Shown here: one piece after another, positions 18,300 to 25,711 of the stretch
Layout: each line of letters starts with the position of its first letter
How positions within the stretch are numbered: position 1 is the stretch's first letter
Assembly: GCF_018128545.1 (NCBI RefSeq)
Contig: NZ_JAGSND010000019.1
Location: forward strand, 19,573 to 83,572
Source of the DNA: Sinanaerobacter chloroacetimidivorans
Lineage (GTDB): Bacteria; Bacillota; Clostridia; Peptostreptococcales; Anaerovoracaceae
Length of the DNA: 64,000 bases
Reading direction: 5' to 3'
Made by a program: the position numbers and the translations under genes
Notes under the pieces: model-generated
Seen by the model: only the letters and a program-made list of their open reading frames with translations
Databases searched by the model: none
What the model was told of the DNA's origin: nothing

Positions 18300-19391
18300 A
18301 TGCTGCTGAATGGGAAACCTTGCTTTCAGGATTTTGAAGTAATATACAAAGGAAATCGTATATTAGTGAGAAATGAAGGCCAAGAAGGAGAACGCCTTTT
18401 TATTAATAGTATCCTGCAGGATCAAAACAAGGGGTCTGATAATGGAAAATTAACAGGCTTTCTTACCGATGCAAACAATAACTCAGAAAGGGTAGAGGTG
18501 TATCTCACCGGGTCGGATACTCTGGATTGCTGTATTAATGTTGACGGTATTCAGATTTTCCCTGCTGCTGCGGTAAGAGAACAGACAAAAGACAGCGCTG
18601 AAAAAAGGAATTATGCTAAAAATAATCAAGTTCTGCTCTTTGTTATCATTATGATTATTTGTGCCATTACCTTTTTTTCAATGCGGGGGGCCTTTGAAAG
18701 TGAATTGCCGCAGAACTTTATTGAGCCTGTGGTATCGGACTCCGATTCGCCGGTCTCATCCGATCCTTCCGGAAATGAATTTGATACCGGCCAGGACATC
18801 CCTCAGGAACTGATCGAAAAGAACTTTACCTGGACCTACGGAGACAGGCAGTGGTCTTATATGATGAAAATTCCGAAGTCTGCCTGTGATTTTTACAAAA
18901 CAGTGGACCGGCAGGAAATCAGTAATTACAGCTATTATGTAAAGGATACGGCAGATGATAAATATCTGGAGGCGCTGGTAGAGGAATTTAAATCAGCAGC
19001 AGAAAAAGAAAATTATTCCGAATATGATATCATAAACAATATCATCTGCTTTGTACAGAATTTAAATTACGTCAGCGATATTGTAGGGACCGGATACGAT
19101 GAATATCCGAAATTTCCTCTGGAAACCCTTGCAGATGAAGGCGGAGACTGCGAAGACAGTGCGATTCTGCTGGCTTCCTTATTAAGGGAACTGGGTTATG
19201 ATACTGTGCTGATACAGCTCCCGAATCATATGGCAGTCGGCCTCAAGGGAGATGAAAATGTCAGGGGGGTTTACTATGAGGTGGACGGGGTCCGCTACTT
19301 TTATATCGAAACAACATCAACCGGGTGGAAAATCGGGGAAGTTCCGGATGAAGTTGAAAATGAAACCGCAAAAATATTATCCTTAAATTAA
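18300..19391 (+). CDS. Membrane-anchored transglutaminase-like (papain-fold) protein
   Basis: 363 residues. Residues 1-~100 form a soluble beta-rich region, a single membrane segment lies at about 109-127 (VLLFVIIMIICAITFFSM), and the C-terminal part, presumably outside, holds a transglutaminase-like core: cysteine in GGDCEDSAILLASLLRELGY, histidine in LPNHMAVGL and an acidic residue in YFYIETTSTGWKIGE. This Cys-His-acid order fits the bacterial transglutaminase/protease fold. Whether it crosslinks, cleaves or is inactive cannot be told. The cytosolic N-terminal part looks like a small sensor domain, which would be an unusual combination. Confidence 0.7.
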   Translation: MLLNGKPCFQDFEVIYKGNRILVRNEGQEGERLFINSILQDQNKGSDNGKLTGFLTDANNNSERVEVYLTGSDTLDCCINVDGIQIFPAAAVREQTKDSAEKRNYAKNNQVLLFVIIMIICAITFFSMRGAFESELPQNFIEPVVSDSDSPVSSDPSGNEFDTGQDIPQELIEKNFTWTYGDRQWSYMMKIPKSACDFYKTVDRQEISNYSYYVKDTADDKYLEALVEEFKSAAEKENYSEYDIINNIICFVQNLNYVSDIVGTGYDEYPKFPLETLADEGGDCEDSAILLASLLRELGYDTVLIQLPNHMAVGLKGDENVRGVYYEVDGVRYFYIETTSTGWKIGEVPDEVENETAKILSLN

Positions 19392-19410
19392 GAAGGAAAA
19401 TGGAGTTGCT

Positions 19411-19944
19411 ATGAGATTATTTATTGCAATCAATTTTGATGAAGAAATAAAAAACTATTTGATGAATTTGATAGAAGAGTTCAAACAGTCAGCAGAAAAA
19501 GGGAATTTTACGCTGAGAAATAATTTACACCTTACCATGGTCTTTATCGGAGAGGTCAGTACGGATCAATTGGGACTGATAAAATCTGCCATGAATCGGA
19601 TTAAAGAAGAACCCTTTTCCATAACCATCGGAGGCCTCGGTAAATTTAAAAGAAGAGGCGGAGATATCTATTGGGTAGATGTGGAAAAAAATCAATCCTT
19701 AGGGTCTATCAACAGCCTGCTTTCCTCTGAATTGAGAAAGGCAGGCTTTCAAATTGAAGACAGAGAATTTACACCGCATCTGACACTGGGCCGTGAAGTG
19801 ATACTGAAAACGCATCAGGATATGGAAAAATATAAACAGCTTGCACAGAACAGAGAAATGCAGGTAACAAAAGTAAGCTTGATGAAATCGGAAAGGATCA
19901 GCGGAAAGCTTACTTACACGGAGATTTATGCAAAAGATCTGTAA
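19411..19944 (+). CDS. thpR: RNA 2',3'-cyclic phosphodiesterase
   Basis: 2H phosphoesterase of the LigT/ThpR family, opening 2',3'-cyclic phosphate RNA ends to 2'-phosphate. 177 residues with both HxT motifs: HLTMVFIGE near residue 43 and HLTLGRE near residue 128. N-terminal MRLFIAINF is typical. It starts a short same-strand run with Smr-domain and macro-domain genes. Confidence 0.92.
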   Translation: MRLFIAINFDEEIKNYLMNLIEEFKQSAEKGNFTLRNNLHLTMVFIGEVSTDQLGLIKSAMNRIKEEPFSITIGGLGKFKRRGGDIYWVDVEKNQSLGSINSLLSSELRKAGFQIEDREFTPHLTLGREVILKTHQDMEKYKQLAQNREMQVTKVSLMKSERISGKLTYTEIYAKDL

Positions 19945-19989
19945 GAAAGGTTTATCAGAGCAGGAACTGTCGGATAAGGAGCTAAGTGA

Positions 19990-20328
19990 ATGAAGAAAAT
20001 AAGAGAAATCAATTTAGAGTATGGCAGTCCCAGTGTTGATGCGGCATTACGGACCCTGGTGAGCCAGCTTGGAACTTGTAAAGGGCAGGGCTGCAAGGCG
20101 GTAGTACTGGTTCATGGATATGGTTCCTCCGGGGTTGGAGGCAGCATTAAAGCCGCGGTACGGAGCAAGCTGCGGGAATCCAGTCTGCAAGGCATCGTCA
20201 GGGCCTACTGCGGAGGAGAGCAATGGTTTGAAAGAAAACGGGATTTCATCAATGTCTGCCCGTCTTTGACGGAGGTTCAAAGAAAAATAGATGGGAACCA
20301 GGGTGTAACCATAGTCTTGATAAAATGA
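19990..20328 (+). CDS. Stand-alone Smr-domain protein
   Basis: 112 residues covering little more than one Smr (small MutS-related) domain: L-E-Y-x-SVDAALRTLVSQL, then the glycine loop VLVHGYGSSGVGGSIKAAVRSKL, matching the family pattern HGxGxGxLxxAVR. Smr domains bind and often nick nucleic acids. Short spacing to the flanking thpR and macro genes suggests co-transcription. Substrate unknown. Confidence 0.75.
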   Translation: MKKIREINLEYGSPSVDAALRTLVSQLGTCKGQGCKAVVLVHGYGSSGVGGSIKAAVRSKLRESSLQGIVRAYCGGEQWFERKRDFINVCPSLTEVQRKIDGNQGVTIVLIK

Positions 20329-20340
20329 AAGGAAATTCCT

Positions 20341-20835
20341 ATGGGGTTAGCAATTGTTAAAGGAGATATCACTCTTTTGAAAGTAGATGCCATCGTCAAT
20401 GCAGCCAATGAGACACTTCTTGGCGGGGGCGGAGTTGATGGCGCTATCCATAGAGCAGCGGGAAAGGAACTGCTGGAAGAATGCAGGACACTGCACGGGT
20501 GTAAAACCGGAGAAGCCAAGATTACCAAAGGATATCGGCTTCCCGCCGGATACGTGATACACACCGTAGGGCCCGTCTGGCACGGAGGAAATCAGGGTGA
20601 ACCGGAGCGTCTGGCAACCTGTTACCGGAGCAGTCTCCGACTGGCGCTGGAGCATAATATAAAAAGCATCGCTTTCCCGGCTATCAGTACCGGCGTTTAT
20701 GGCTACCCGAAGAAGGAGGCTGCAATCATCGCAGTAAATACAGTGAAAGAATTTTTAAAAGACCACGATATGGAGGTTACTTTTGTTGCTTTCAGTGATC
20801 CGGATCAGAAATTATATACTGAAATTCTGAAATAA
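20341..20835 (+). CDS. Macro-domain protein (ADP-ribose/O-acetyl-ADP-ribose hydrolase)
   Basis: 164-residue single macro domain of the YmdB/MacroD group. Motifs: [33 protein letters not shown] (ADP-ribose binding), [22 protein letters not shown] and the phosphate loop [13 protein letters not shown]. Members remove acetyl or ADP-ribosyl groups or hydrolyse ADP-ribose-1''-phosphate. It directly follows the Smr gene by 12 bases. Confidence 0.93.
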   Translation: MGLAIVKGDITLLKVDAIVNAANETLLGGGGVDGAIHRAAGKELLEECRTLHGCKTGEAKITKGYRLPAGYVIHTVGPVWHGGNQGEPERLATCYRSSLRLALEHNIKSIAFPAISTGVYGYPKKEAAIIAVNTVKEFLKDHDMEVTFVAFSDPDQKLYTEILK

Positions 20836-20900
20836 CATATTGATTTTTGCAAAAGCATGGCTGTCATATCGTATAGAAACGAATTTGACATGACCTGGGT

Positions 20901-20929
20901 TTGACATTACTGTAAAGGTAAGATAAAAT
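20901..20929 (+). promoter_or_regulatory. Promoter for the ABC-F gene
   Basis: TTGACA (20901-20906), 17 bases, TAAAAT (20924-20929). Confidence 0.65.
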
Positions 20930-20963
20930 AATAAGATATGATTTTTTTACCTAAGGAGAAATA

Positions 20964-22568
20964 ATGATAACTGTAACGAATGTAAGCCTGAATTTCAGCG
21001 GCACAACACTATTTAAAGATGTTAATTTAAAGTTTACACCGGGAAACTGCTATGGAATTATCGGTGCAAATGGAGCCGGGAAGTCGACTTTTTTAAGAAT
21101 TTTATCCGGTGATTTAGAGCCTTCCACAGGGGAAATCAGCATACCGGATCATGTACGCTTGTCTGTTTTAAAGCAGGATCACTTTGCCTATGATGAATTT
21201 ACGGTACTGGATACCATTATTATGGGAAATGCCAGATTATATGAGATCATGAAAGAAAAGGATGCACTTTATGCAAAGGAAGATTTTAATGATGAAGACG
21301 GAATCAAAGCATCAGAATTAGAAGGAGAATTTGCCGAACTCAACGGTTGGGAAGCGGAATCCGATGCCAGCAGACTGGTACAGGGGCTGGGGCTCGGCGT
21401 GGACTTCTTATACCGTGACATGAACAGCCTGAACGGTAAGGAAAAGGTTAAGGTGCTTCTCGCTCAAGCGCTCTTTGGAAAGCCTGAAGTAATTTTGCTG
21501 GATGAGCCCACCAACCATCTTGACATATTAGCCATTAACTGGCTTGAGGATTTCCTGCTGGATTATGAAGGAACGGTCATCGTCGTATCCCATGACAGAC
21601 ATTTCCTGAATACGGTTTGTACCAATATCGTTGACGTGGATTATGGGAAAATCAGAATGTTCGTGGGCAACTATGAATTCTGGTACGAATCCAGTCAGCT
21701 GATTCAGAAAATGATAAAGGACCAGAATAAGAAAAGCGAAGATAAAATCCGTGAGCTGCAGAACTTTATCCAGCGATTTTCCGCAAACAAATCAAAATCC
21801 AAACAGGCAACTTCAAGGAAAAAGCTATTGGATAAACTTACGGTTGAGGAGCTTCCCACTTCCTCAAGAAGATATCCGTATGTTGGATTCAATATGGATA
21901 GAGAGCCGGGCAAGGAAATTCTGACCGTTGAAGGAATCAGCAAGACCGTTGACGGCGTCAAGGTTTTGGATCAGGTTTCCTTCCGCATGAACAAGGGAGA
22001 TAAAATAGCTTTTGTCGGAGAAAATGAAATTGCCAATACCACCCTGTTCAAGATTTTGATGGAAGAAATGGAACCGGATGAAGGCACCTTCAAATGGGGG
22101 GTCAGCACTTCTCAATCCTATTTCCCGCTGGACAATTCGGCGTTTTTTAACGATTGTGATCTAAATCTGATAAAATGGCTGGGTCAGTTTACGGAGGAAA
22201 CAACCGAAACCTTCCTGCGAGGCTTCCTCGGAAGAATGCTGTTCTCGGGAGACGATGTTTTCAAACCGGTCAAAGTACTGTCCGGCGGAGAAAAAGTGCG
22301 ATGCATGCTTTCCAGAATGATGCTTTACGGAGCCAATGTACTGGTGTTGGATCAGCCTACCAACCATCTGGATTTGGAGTCCATTACAGCGGTGAATAAC
22401 GGCTTGATCGACTTTAAAGGATTGCTTCTCTTTGCCTCCCATGATCATCAGTTTATTCAGACCATTGCAAATAGAATTATTGAGATCCAGGAGGACGGCT
22501 CCATTATTGATAAAACCTGTACTTATGAGGAGTTTATCGAAAGCTATCAGAAGGGTAAACAGGAATAA
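20964..22568 (+). CDS. ABC-F family ribosome-associated ATPase (YkpA/YbiT-like) with one degenerate ATP site
   Basis: Two tandem ABC domains without membrane segments, 534 residues, joined by a charged linker (about 245-305). ABC1 has an intact Walker A (GANGAGKST) and Walker B (LLDEPTNHLD) but a degenerate signature (LNGKEKVKV instead of LSGGE). ABC2 has a good signature (LSGGEKVR) but a broken Walker A (GENEIANTT, no lysine) and a glutamine in place of the catalytic glutamate (VLDQPTNHLD). Because each site combines Walker motifs of one domain with the signature of the other, one site is fully canonical and the other fully degenerate. ABC-F proteins act on the ribosomal E site; antibiotic resistance is possible but unsupported. 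Confidence 0.9.
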   Translation: MITVTNVSLNFSGTTLFKDVNLKFTPGNCYGIIGANGAGKSTFLRILSGDLEPSTGEISIPDHVRLSVLKQDHFAYDEFTVLDTIIMGNARLYEIMKEKDALYAKEDFNDEDGIKASELEGEFAELNGWEAESDASRLVQGLGLGVDFLYRDMNSLNGKEKVKVLLAQALFGKPEVILLDEPTNHLDILAINWLEDFLLDYEGTVIVVSHDRHFLNTVCTNIVDVDYGKIRMFVGNYEFWYESSQLIQKMIKDQNKKSEDKIRELQNFIQRFSANKSKSKQATSRKKLLDKLTVEELPTSSRRYPYVGFNMDREPGKEILTVEGISKTVDGVKVLDQVSFRMNKGDKIAFVGENEIANTTLFKILMEEMEPDEGTFKWGVSTSQSYFPLDNSAFFNDCDLNLIKWLGQFTEETTETFLRGFLGRMLFSGDDVFKPVKVLSGGEKVRCMLSRMMLYGANVLVLDQPTNHLDLESITAVNNGLIDFKGLLLFASHDHQFIQTIANRIIEIQEDGSIIDKTCTYEEFIESYQKGKQE

Positions 22569-22601
22569 AACCAGAGGAGTTCATAAATCTATGTGAAATA
22601 T

Positions 22602-22632
22602 CAGGATAGGGTAAACCTATCCTGTTTTTTTC
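22602..22632 (+). terminator. Intrinsic terminator after the ABC-F gene
   Basis: CAGGATAGG (22602-22610) pairs with CCTATCCTG (22616-22624) around a 5-base loop, followed by eight T. Confidence 0.9.
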
Positions 22633-22671
22633 TATTTACAAATATGATGTGGTATGGTATTATTCTATTAT

Positions 22672-22705
22672 ATTATATATTTAGATAATTATCTAAATAT
22701 ATAAT
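22672..22705 (+). promoter_or_regulatory. 34-bp perfect palindrome, ArsR/SdpR-type operator with embedded -10
   Basis: A perfect 34-base palindrome centred at 22688/22689 with core TTAGATAATTATCTAA. Its right end contains TATAAT (22700-22705), a likely -10 hexamer. It lies 58 bases before the ArsR-type repressor start, so it is a strong candidate for the autorepression site. Confidence 0.75.
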
Positions 22706-22762
22706 CGCATAATCACAGAACCGGATCCTGTAAATATGCTCCACTTAAAGGGAGGTGAAGCC

Positions 22763-23053
22763 TTGTCAAATCAAAATAGCGTATTCAAAGCGCTGTCAGA
22801 TCCCAGCAGAAGAAAGATTCTCATGCTTTTAAAAGACCGGGATATGACGGCAGGTGAAATCGCCGATCAATTTAATATATCAAAACCAAGTATCAGTCAT
22901 CACTTAAATTTGTTAAAACAGGCAAATCTGGTGATTGATGAACGGAGTGGGCAGAATATTTACTACTCCTTGAATACTACGGTTTTTCAGGAGCTGTTAA
23001 GTTTTTTTCTGAATTTCATTGAAAAAGAGGAGGTTGATGATAACCATGATTAA
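22763..23053 (+). CDS. ArsR-family repressor, SdpR-like
   Basis: Small winged-helix repressor, about 96 residues: FKALSDPSRRKILMLLKDRDMTAGEIADQFNISKPSISHHLNLLKQANLV. No metal-binding ELCVCDL motif is present. The TTG at 22763 is chosen as start because a GGGAGGTG site precedes it; an ATG at 22736 is in frame but lacks a site. Paired with an SdpI-type gene, as in the Bacillus sdpRI autoimmunity operon, where the membrane protein sequesters the repressor when toxin is present. A 34-bp palindrome lies upstream. Confidence 0.88.
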   Translation: MSNQNSVFKALSDPSRRKILMLLKDRDMTAGEIADQFNISKPSISHHLNLLKQANLVIDERSGQNIYYSLNTTVFQELLSFFLNFIEKEEVDDNHD

Positions 23054-23696
23054 CATAAAAAAAGATTGGCCGATTTGGATCATCCTATTGATTCCGATCA
23101 TCATTGCCGTTTTCGTGTATCCCTATATGCCGGATCAGGTTCCGATGCATTGGAATATTAACGGGGAGGTTGACAATTACGGATCGAAAACAGTTGGAAC
23201 ATTTATGATGCCACTGATGAATGCAGGCCTTTATTTTCTGTTTATTCTGCTGCCAAAGCTGGATCCAAGGAAAGAAAACTATCAGAAATTTCTGGGTTCC
23301 TATCAGATTATCAGGTATGCAGTCCATGTCTTTATGGCTTTGATGTTTCTTCTCGTAGTGGCTGCCTCTTTGGGATACGCGGTAGATATCGGCCTTTGGG
23401 TTTCCGTAGGTGTTGATGTCTTGTTCATTATCATGGGCAATATTATGGGGAGGGTAAGACATAACTATTTTGTAGGCTTCCGACTCCCGTGGACTTTGGC
23501 AAATGAAGAAGTCTGGAGAAAAACACATCAGACCGGAGCCAAGGCTATGGTTCTGGGCGGGGTGCTGGCCCTTATCGGAGTGCTTTTAACAGAAAATAAT
23601 CTTCGCTTCATCATTCTCATGTCAGGAATATTTATCCCAATTATTTTCATCAGTGTGTATTCTTATGTTCTGTTCAGAAAAAGTTTAACCAGATAG
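23037..23696 (+). CDS. SdpI/YhfL-family membrane immunity-like protein
   Basis: About 219 residues with six likely membrane segments. The N-terminal DUF1648-like part has YPYMPDQVPMHWNINGEVDNYGSK; the C-terminal SdpI-like part has GNIMGRVRHNYFVGFRLPWTLANEEVWRKTHQTGAK. In Bacillus SdpI gives immunity to the SdpC toxin and recruits SdpR. No sdpC-type toxin gene is visible nearby. Start is uncertain: an AGAGGAGG site at 23026-23033 is a little too close to ATG 23037 and a little too far from ATG 23046. Overlaps the repressor gene. Confidence 0.85.
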   Translation: MITMINIKKDWPIWIILLIPIIIAVFVYPYMPDQVPMHWNINGEVDNYGSKTVGTFMMPLMNAGLYFLFILLPKLDPRKENYQKFLGSYQIIRYAVHVFMALMFLLVVAASLGYAVDIGLWVSVGVDVLFIIMGNIMGRVRHNYFVGFRLPWTLANEEVWRKTHQTGAKAMVLGGVLALIGVLLTENNLRFIILMSGIFIPIIFISVYSYVLFRKSLTR

Positions 23697-23760
23697 AAAA
23701 TAAATTAATTAAACATCGCGGTAAAGAAATGAATAAAGCTGCCGGAGTAAAAAGCAAATG

Positions 23761-23805
23761 AAAAAGACCCTATGGATCCAGCCTGTTGTAGGCTTCCATA
23801 GGGTC
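23761..23805 (-). terminator. Intrinsic terminator after the GH18 gene
   Basis: GACCCTATGGA (23766-23776) pairs with TCCATAGGGTC (23795-23805), with a second inner stem AGCCT/AGGCT. On the minus strand the hairpin is followed by a T run, so it ends the leftward GH18 transcript; on the plus strand it could also stop the SdpI transcript, with a poor T tract. Confidence 0.85.
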
Positions 23806-23833
23806 GAATCGTTTATAGAAGGGAATTCTTTTC

Positions 23834-25516
23834 CTAATACGGAAGCTGGTACTCACTCATGGATTTCTTTTGTTTTAACATTCCATAGAATACATCCCAT
23901 ACCTTTTCTTCACTCTGACTGAACTGCCAGCACGCAGCACCGGCAAGGTTGTATTTCGAGACCAGATTCAAACGGTTGGAGATGGATCTGGAATCCTCAA
24001 TCCAGATTTTGCTGGTGTCGGTGCCGTTAGGGTATTCAACATAGTATTGCTTTTCCTTGTCAAGCCAAACCGGAGTGAGCTTCTTTGACGCTATCGTACT
24101 GCGTACCGCGGGCATGTTTGCTGCGGGGTTGGAAACAATCTTTCCGGTACTGTCAACAGTCCAAATTCTTGTATATAGGGGGACTCCCATCAAGAGCTTT
24201 GAAGCTGGAACCTCCTTCAGGGTTGCCTGAATTGCTTCTTCCACCCAGGGCAGCGATGCAATGGAGCCGGCTGCAGGACTTCCCGCGTAATGCTCATCAT
24301 AGGTCATCACTACCAGGTAATCGACATATTTGGCAAGGGCGCTCCGGTCGTATTCGATAGTCCATGGTCTTGGAATCAGGGTATCGATGGAAAGGACGAG
24401 CCCCTGTCTTTCGGTATAGTTGCGCATCAACGCTGTAAAGGCTACCAATCCTGCAGCATCGCTGTCTGATACGTCTTCGTAGTCGATATTGATACCATCC
24501 GCATCATAAAGGCAGGAATAAAAAATATATTGTGCTACCGATTTATTTAACAGGCCGCTGTTGTTAAAGGTTTTAGTTGTAAAAGCGGTAGAACCTTTGG
24601 TTGACATATTATTAGTTATGGTAGCCCAGACCATATAGCCTCTTGCATGGGCATCGTCGGTATACCCCTTATCCCCGTTGTTTTCCACGCTGCCGTCACC
24701 GTTGGTGATCAGATCGAACCAGGTAGGGGAGAGTACATCCAGTCCTTTGTACTTAGAGGCTGGGCAGCTTGGTGTTACCGTAGCAACATAATCCCAGGCC
24801 ACGCTGAGTTTTTCCGTACCTCTTTTATATTTTGTTTTTTTCGGAGCATAAAAGTCCAGCTTGGAAAGATCAATCTCCGATATGGTTACAAAATCTTTTA
24901 ATACATATGCATTGACATCGTTTTCAGTGGTAATCTTATAATAATTATCTGTTTCTCCTGTTATATAGACTGTTTCATGATTGGCAAGATCTATACTGTT
25001 TCCCCCACCGTTCACCAAGGACGTTACGGCCTTTACATTGCTCTGGTTAACCCTGGCGATCTTATCGGAGCCGGAGTAGGCACGCATACGTATGGTTTTA
25101 CCCGATATTGAATAACTGAGCTTGAAAAACTGTTCCGTTGTATTGAGAGGAAAATAGAGTGCATCTTGGATCTTTCGCAGAGGAATGTACACGTTACCGG
25201 CATAGGTTTTTACAAAATTAGTCGTAGTGTCATCGGCCATCATGATGTTTTGCGCCGACAGGTTAATGACGAGTTTTTGACCGGCTTGATCCACAGTTAT
25301 ACCGGGATTCTTGGCGTATGTCCCTATCAAGGAAACAGGCAGATACGGTGTATTGTTGATATAATACCCCGTTTGTCCGATGGATTTGTTGTTGACGTAG
25401 AGCTGATATGCATCCGCATCTGCACCGAAAGAAAACCAATTCATCGTAATTCCTTCCAGAAGTGCAGTAACGAGCAGACACAGGACCATAAACCCCAATA
25501 ACATCTTTTTTTTCAT
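23834..25516 (-). CDS. Secreted glycoside hydrolase family 18 protein with stalk/SH3-like N-terminal region
   Basis: 560 residues. N-terminal membrane segment or signal (MKKKMLLGFMVLCLLVTALLEG), then a copper-amine-oxidase-N-like region (about 30-140, YQLYVNNKSIG, ITVDQAGQKLVINL, NVYIPLRKI), an SH3-like part (about 155-215) and a GH18 barrel from about 230. The catalytic motif DGINIDYE (glutamate 347) matches DGxxxDxE. This layout resembles spore cortex-lytic or peptidoglycan N-acetylglucosaminidases such as SleL/YaaH and YdhD. The ATG at 25516 is preferred because a GAGAGGA site lies before it; a GTG at 25537 is also in frame. Cell wall or cortex remodelling is inferred. Confidence 0.88.
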   Translation of the reverse strand: MKKKMLLGFMVLCLLVTALLEGITMNWFSFGADADAYQLYVNNKSIGQTGYYINNTPYLPVSLIGTYAKNPGITVDQAGQKLVINLSAQNIMMADDTTTNFVKTYAGNVYIPLRKIQDALYFPLNTTEQFFKLSYSISGKTIRMRAYSGSDKIARVNQSNVKAVTSLVNGGGNSIDLANHETVYITGETDNYYKITTENDVNAYVLKDFVTISEIDLSKLDFYAPKKTKYKRGTEKLSVAWDYVATVTPSCPASKYKGLDVLSPTWFDLITNGDGSVENNGDKGYTDDAHARGYMVWATITNNMSTKGSTAFTTKTFNNSGLLNKSVAQYIFYSCLYDADGINIDYEDVSDSDAAGLVAFTALMRNYTERQGLVLSIDTLIPRPWTIEYDRSALAKYVDYLVVMTYDEHYAGSPAAGSIASLPWVEEAIQATLKEVPASKLLMGVPLYTRIWTVDSTGKIVSNPAANMPAVRSTIASKKLTPVWLDKEKQYYVEYPNGTDTSKIWIEDSRSISNRLNLVSKYNLAGAACWQFSQSEEKVWDVFYGMLKQKKSMSEYQLPY

Positions 25517-25711
25517 CCGAATTTCCTCTCTTGCCACTTTCTTTTTTGCTTTTGCATAAGTTGAATTTTTTTATACATTATATACTATACAGAAAAAGTT
25601 TTCTATGGTTTAATAGTAAAGATATCATTACGACTGTGTTACAAAACGAACAGTTGAGAGAAAAAGTATCTGATTCAGAAGATCAATTACGGATAAGGAG
25701 CAATATCATTT

